Below are positions 58,082-64,000 of a stretch of 64,000 bases of DNA, one piece after another. Source of the DNA: Marsupella aquatica. Its lineage: Eukaryota; Marchantiophyta. The stretch is from assembly GCA_973895155.1 (NCBI GenBank), contig OZ316891.1, positions 9,238,001 to 9,302,000 on the forward strand, read 5' to 3'. The notes under the pieces are model-generated. The model was given only the letters and a program-made list of their open reading frames with translations, did not search any database and was not told where the DNA came from. The translations under genes were made by a program, and so were the position numbers. The stretch's first letter is position 1. Each line of letters opens with the position of its first letter.

Positions 58082-61000
58082 ATGATGGGAGGATCAGGAG
58101 CTGGAGTGATGATAGCAGGACCGGGAACAAAGGAAAACGGAGGGTCCTCACATTGCAGTGCACATGGACTGTTGGCTTATGGGGCCGGCAGCTGCATAGT
58201 AGTTGTGGACGTGCGGTCAATGCAATTGGTGGTGGTGCTACCCATGCCCTCACCGCGCAGCACTCCCTCGCTCCCGGCTCCCTACGTGACTGCTGTGCAA
58301 TGGATTCCCGAGACGATGTCCCGGGATCTCACCCAAGAGGTGTCAACGACACATTTACGTTTGGCCGTAGGCGATCGCCAAGGCAGGATTGCCATTTGGG
58401 ACGCAGCAGTGAAAGATATCGTCTCCTGGCTGGAATTGGAGTCCGAGAAGGGGAGACTTGGCATTCAAGACCTCTGCTGGATTTATGGCATGCCTTGGCT
58501 TTTGGCAGCTATTCATGGACCGTCGCTGATTGTGATCTGGGACCCTCAGTTAGGCCATCCCATTTGGAAGTATGATGCGGGTCCGGAGTACTTGGGCAGT
58601 GTCAGATGCGACCCTTTTGATGCTCGCCAGGTTTGTGTGGTTGGTTTGAAAGGCCTCCTTCTTGCGCTGCTCGTGCAAGGAACCGGAGAGGGTGATGTTG
58701 TTGTAAAACAGTATAACCTCCCAGCGTCGGAGGAGCGCAATAGTGGGAATTTGGGAGTCTTGGGCCATGGGACTGGAAGTTTTCAAAAGGATGCAGGGTT
58801 TAGTTCTGGGTCGAGTTCTACTGGAGCCCCCGCCCTGGCTGCAACCCCGGGAGTCATTGCGCGGGCCATGTTTTCTCCACGGACTAGGGGCTTACTGTAT
58901 GTGGTTTATACAAGAGAGATAATCGTGTTTGATTCGAATTTTGGAATGGCATTGGCATCGACGCCACTGCCGAGAGGAATTGGCAAGCTTTTGGATGTGC
59001 TGGCTGTTGCAGATGGTGATATTCTCTACTGTGCGCATCAGGATGGCAAGCTTAGTGCTTGGACAAAACGAGAGTAAGCTTTCCGACCGTTTTGTAATCG
59101 AGGAGTAGCGCTGATCATCATTGGGTTCCTGATTGTTCTTTGGATCTTACCTCTCCTTCCTCCATTCCCGGGGCCACCTTCCAAACTGAGCCTGTGGATC
59201 ACATATTTCATTTGAAGTCTGTGTCTCAGGTACTGCTATCGAAGTCAACAAGAATACAATAGGCTGCTGAATTTCCTAATGTAGAGGGATAGGAGTCCAC
59301 TGCCTGTCAGAAGATCTGGCTTTTCAACCTTCATAGTCTCAGATATTCGAGAAATTGAAAGTCTTTCGGTTCCTTGTGGTTAGGCATAACTTTTTGAGGA
59401 AGTTTGCTCTGAAATGAATCTCCCTCTTTAAGACTAAATCATGGCAGGATGATCGCTGACAAACTAATCGGCCTGCTGTTAAACCGTTGTAATGTTTCTT
59501 CCTAATGGTAACGTTCGGGACTCTAATATGTGACAACTACCTGAAAAGAACCTTGAAGTATGAAAGAATCGGAATCGTCCTCCCCATGTAGCGAGCGCAT
59601 GGATACAAAAATTGGATGTGGAAAAACTCGCGTTTCATATAGAGCATGAGATAATTAAGAGTCCGCGATATAAATTGTATAGCTCAATCCCCTTCTGGCT
59701 ATTCCTAGTTGAGGTCGGACATTTGGCTGTGGCTTACCGGCATCTATTCTATGAAAACTGACTCTTCTTTGTCATGTTATGGATAGGGGTAAACAGGTGT
59801 TCACTCTATCTTTCACGGAATCTTTGATGCCTTCCATGGGGTCACCGGTGCCTGCTCCAACAGTATTAGCTGTCGTACACTGCCCACTTCAGGTGCAGGT
59901 GCAGAAAACTGGAAAGGGGAAGGAGGACACACCCTCACTGCAGCTCTCTTCAATTCCTCTGCCAGGAAGCTGTCCAGCACCCACAGGATTCCGTGATAGT
60001 CCAAGACAGGAGAAAGAGTCTAGTGCATTGTGTGCATCAAAAGATGAAGAAGTCCTCCTGGAGGCCACTTTTGTCTGTGTGACGGATGATGGGAAGCTTT
60101 GGCAATGGATTATGGGTTCTCAAGTACACTTGGATGGACACCACCACCCACATGAACCAGTTTTTAAGGTAGAGCGTTTGCCTTTTGATGCACAAACACT
60201 CAGGCCATTGTACGAGACTAAGTCTGTGAAACTGTGTCAGACTTGGTCTGGTCCCCCTTTTATGTCAACTAAATGCACGAACTCTTATGTCATTGATATT
60301 GTAAATTTCCCTTTCTGTGTGCTTTTATGTTGGTAGTCACCTGTGTGAATTGGACTCTTTCCCACCGCTTTTTCTATCCCTCGACCGTTAGTTAGTCTCA
60401 AATAGAATAACCTTGCTTCTTTCATTTCACTCAAACTTAAGGCAGACGATTAGGATCTAAGTGTCAGTGCGGAAGTCTGGATGATTTTAGTCTAATTGTG
60501 ATCTAACAAAACGAATAACTGGAACTACGACTCTGATGTACGTCTGGCCTTCACGTGTCTCATTTTTTGGTTGCTTGTCACAGTTGGATTTGGTGATGCA
60601 GCTCCAATTGCTTCCATCAGCAATAACCACATTAGCAGTCCCAGTCCCGTCACAGCTTTCCATTCTATCTGGTGAGTTCACTCTGGAACTCTCAAAGTCT
60701 GTTACGTCAACGAGCTGATTCACATTCCGAGTGGCTCAACTACTAGTGACATGATTTAGGTCTGACCGTTGTCAGTGCCTGGGAGATGCAGGTGGAGGTG
60801 GGGGAGGAGCTGTGGCAGTTCCACTTGTAGCGTTGGCTACACAAGGTGGGACAATTGAGCTGGTTGATGCCGCAGCCAATGCCATTACCTCCTCATTTTC
60901 AGTGCACACTGGTACCGTTGTCCGAGGTGTACGCTGGCTGGGGAATACTCGCTTAGTCTCGTTTTCGTATTCTGAGGTTTCCCCTCCACACATTCCCATG

Positions 61001-63873
61001 TTATGAATTCCTAGTTAACCAGTGGCAAGCAAAGAGAACACTCGCCTTGTGACTATGAAACTATAGTCAGGTTTTTATCATTATTGTCAAATTGTATCCC
61101 TTACTGACAATGTAACAATATGAATTGACTTGTTGCTCCCTAGAACTTCATTGTTTTGAAGAGCAGATTTGGACACTAGTTGTTCGAATTCGGTTATAAA
61201 TTATCATTCACACCTTCCGTGGATTATTTGTGCTTGTAGGTAAAAGGGAAGGGTGGTGGGTTTGTGAACAAGTTAGTAGTGACGTGTGTAAGGAGTGGTC
61301 AAAGCAAGCCATTCCGTGTACTGCAGAAACCAGAACGTGCTCCTATGCGTGCCCTGCGCGCATCTCCCTCTGGAAGGTACTTAATCTTTTCGTTTAGAAA
61401 TGCTAGCCAAGTCTTTACTTCACAGCCTATTTTCTAATCTGGTATAAAAAAAGTTTTGAAGGTTGAGCGAGAGATCTTCAATTTAGACGAGTTTCAATAT
61501 TTTGAAATCAAGTTAGAGTTATACGGATGTTGCATTTGATAACCAGTGCTGGTTTCAGTTTCTCGATTTATTCTAATCTTGCATAAAAAATCCTTCCCCG
61601 TTTCCTTTCCTTTTCTTCCCATTGTCTGAAATGAGTTCTGAGTTTTTTCACAATATCAGCCAGCTGCGCAATCCGGGCTAGACACGTTCTTATAAATCAA
61701 TTCCTTAACTCACTGGGACAGTCTGTATTGTTATCCTCAAAGAGAAGAGAATATTATGTCTGTCCCTTCAGAAAGTTCCTATATTTTCCCCCATGTAGCG
61801 AAATGTGATTTACAATTTTGTGTGAATGGAAAAGCTTCACGCAGAAACTCAAGATCTCTGCGTGTATTGAGACTGGAGAAGGTTTTCTACTACACCATGA
61901 GTCTTGCATCAAACCTTCGAGAAATAATTGATTTGATTAGATTCTAAATCTTTAAGACATGATCAATTAATGAATACTTGGTATGTTTTGGGGCATTTCC
62001 ATAAAACTAGGGCCAAAGAAATAAGAAATGAAAAGAGGTGGAAGAAAGGTATTTGTTAAATGGATATGTAATCACAGAAATTGCATGTCATAAATATTAT
62101 ATAAGTTGATTGAAAGTCTTCGAGGGAAAGGGTTGTTGATATTTTTTACCGTTTTGACTGGCAGATATTTGCTCATTCTTTTCCGGGAGGCTCCTGCTGA
62201 AGTTTGGGCAATGACAAGGGTTCCACAGATGGTAAAATTTCAACTCGTTCAATGGCGAACTTCTAAGTGGAACATCCGATGGCTTGGTCATGCAATCCAA
62301 CATCAAAAGTTAATTACCCAAACGTTTGTCTGATATTATTGTTCTTACAAAATATAATCTTTGGTTAGAGATCTTGAGCAATAATTGGAGCCTCCTGCTG
62401 TTCAGAAGATCTCATGGGCCCTCCTCCTTTCCTAGTAGCTCTTAAACATTATCAAAACAAATTTGTTTCAAACTCGGTCCTATCGAACTTATCTCATGGG
62501 CGCTTGAGATTCCTTCTGACCATTTGGTGATCTTAGTGGGTGGTCATCAATTCTCTCATGGGTGAAGGAAATGGGTTCAGATATCTGTTTGCTCATTCTC
62601 GTCAGAAGGGACATGAAAAAACTAGGTAGGGGTTGATAACACATGCGTCTGCCAAAGTCAGGCATTATGGAAGATCATCATCTGAGACAATATCGGGACA
62701 ACAAGCATTGCCAAGTAGTCATGAAACACTCTTAATCTTTGACGTCTTTCCTGGAATGATTTTCGCTTCCCTGATTTCTGGGTATTCTAGGCAAGTTAAA
62801 AAACAGCACAAGCTATCTTAGGTAGTAGTTTGGTCATTATTCCCTGATTCCTGAAGCATCTGTTGTTCATCTGGAAAATTAATTTTGCCCGAAAGGTTAC
62901 TGTAGATGGAAAGACATCCATTCTTCCATTTCTTCACTGATTGTAACATTCTCATCTCAAAATTGAAGAAGAATCTTGTCTTTTTGTAGTTGCGGTCTTT
63001 AGCTCTGCCATTTACTGTCATGGAGTGGGCACTACCACCAGCCCCCCGGTCTCCAGCGCCATCAACTTCAGGCTCGTCACAGAAGACGGCTCTATCTCTA
63101 TTTTACTCTTCCGCCCCAACCATTGCCTCTACTGCAGCAGCAGCAAGTGCCGCTGGAATAAATTCACCACAATCATCTGGCCCAAGTATGTTGGTCAATT
63201 TTGCTGTCCATTAAGTCCAGTTTACAGTGTGCACCAATGTTTTCAGGAGATCTTCTGTTCCTAATTCGCATGTAAGATTCCGTCATTCTGATCAATTTAT
63301 AACATAGTTCTCAGGGGAGAACGTGTTCGTTAGAGACTGATACACCTGTCTTCTCAGAGACTACGGACGTTACTGGGGCTCCTGACCAGCAATATTCTGA
63401 CTCAGACGCAGCAGAAAGCTTTGCATTTGCATTAGTAAATGGTTCACTGGGAGTATTCGAACTACGCGGCAGAAGAGTTCGTGATTTCAGGTTTGCTGCG
63501 GATTGACGATCTTAAAATTCCATGGTTTGTGTGATTCAGGCTAGAACCTTGATATAGATTCTGGCTGTGAGCTATTTCCAATTTTCTACCACCGGTTTGT
63601 CAAAACCTCTATGCTCAGGAATTTTACTTCATTTCCAGGTCTAAATTGTTTTTATCGTGAAGTCCTTCTAGTACGAACTAGTCAATTCGTGAAGGGGATG
63701 TGTGTTACTAGCAATGGAGCTGATGAAGAGAATATGTGGTATTAAATTTCCCGGAGCATATTATTTCAAATTGAGTCATTGAGAAATATTGTTTCAGACC
63801 AAAGTGGCCAGCTGCATCATTTGTGTCAGCTGATGTTCTAGTGACAGCAATGGCTTATCGCATGCCTCATGTG
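58082..63873 (+). CDS. WDR11: WDR11-like WD40 protein, 5' and middle part (3' end outside window)
   Basis: Exons, all in phase: 58082-59073, 59787-60168, 60584-60671, 60792-60976, 61240-61376, 62165-62231, 62990-63185, 63358-63490, 63798-63873; the gene continues beyond the window. About 750 residues are present. The start ATG follows an in-frame TAA at 58058-58060 and leads into GLLAYGAGSCIVVVDVRSMQ, the first beta-propeller strand. WD40 features include LRLAVGDRQGRIAIWDA and GPSLIVIWDP. Later family phrases are LVMQLQLLPSAITTLAVPVP, SVHTGTVVRGVRWLGNTRL, ILFREAPAEVWAMT, LRSLALPFTVMEWALP, SFAFALVNGSLGVFELRGRR and FRPKWPAASF. WDR11 forms a complex with FAM91A1 and C17orf75 that captures endosome-derived vesicles at the Golgi in animals; the plant role is inferred. 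Exon 63358-63490 has an alternative model (see findings). Confidence 0.9.
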
Positions 63874-64000
63874 GTACGTTGCCAACATCCGATATCATTG
63901 GTGACCTAATTTTATCAATTTGCAATAAGTAGGAAGGAGCATCGTCATAGGAAAAGACTGCCTATATATATTCTCTTGTGGCTTGAGAGTACATATCTTT

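Noticed and set aside
57961-58575. Plus-strand frame of 204 aa overlapping WDR11 exon 1
   Set aside because: It is out of frame with the conserved WDR11 protein, which explains the open reading.

Overview
This window reads as nuclear DNA of a land plant, probably a non-seed plant (bryophyte or lycophyte). Genes are split by GT-AG introns of roughly 100-800 bp. The proteins are plant-type: a short-form ATG18, a plastid-style RsmD rRNA methyltransferase, a plastid-type FAD oxidoreductase and a plant WDR11. Two further genes, a cyanamide-hydratase-like HD protein and a DUF6817-like/TPR protein, are ones I associate with mosses, lycophytes, algae or fungi rather than seed plants. The exact lineage is not decidable from the sequence alone. 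I found no rRNA, tRNA, CRISPR or operon structure.

Layout. 0.1-1.5 kb: 3' half of an ATG18b-type autophagy PROPPIN (+). 2.9-5.9 kb: RsmD-like methyltransferase (-), convergent with ATG18. 6.8-8.5 kb: tandem and dispersed repeats. 9.0-10.1 kb: two-exon HD-domain hydratase (-) whose stop-codon region is copied twice downstream. 13.3-14.6 kb: repeat tail, a perfect hairpin and decayed LRR-like coding sequence. 14.7-15.9 kb: intronless DUF6817-like/TPR protein (+). 18.9-19.4 kb: intronless small Cys-rich putative zinc-finger protein (-). 19.5-30.8 kb: gene-free, repeat-dense DNA with two inverted-repeat elements. 31-37.8 kb: many-exon FAD oxidoreductase (+). 37.8-46.8 kb: gene-free, repeat-rich. 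46.9-49.3 kb: four-exon 3-ketosphinganine-reductase-like SDR (+). 49.6-50.7 kb: inverted-repeat element carrying a 62-bp minisatellite. 51-56 kb: repeats and a possible small gene remnant. 56.5-64 kb: WDR11 (+), running off the right edge.

The genes are housekeeping and functionally unlinked: autophagy, plastid ribosome maturation, nitrogen-compound hydrolysis, plastid redox, sphingolipid synthesis and endosome-Golgi trafficking. Exon models were built by hand from reading frame, splice sites, intron phase and remembered family features. They are phase-consistent throughout the conserved parts. First exons of RsmD and of the FAD gene are uncertain. The most distinctive non-genic signals are inverted-repeat elements whose interiors are tandem arrays (27.7 and 49.6 kb), a clean 281-bp MITE (26.15 kb), an exact 44-bp duplication that copies a 5' splice site (48.1 kb), and clusters of a TAAGTGCAA-type motif.
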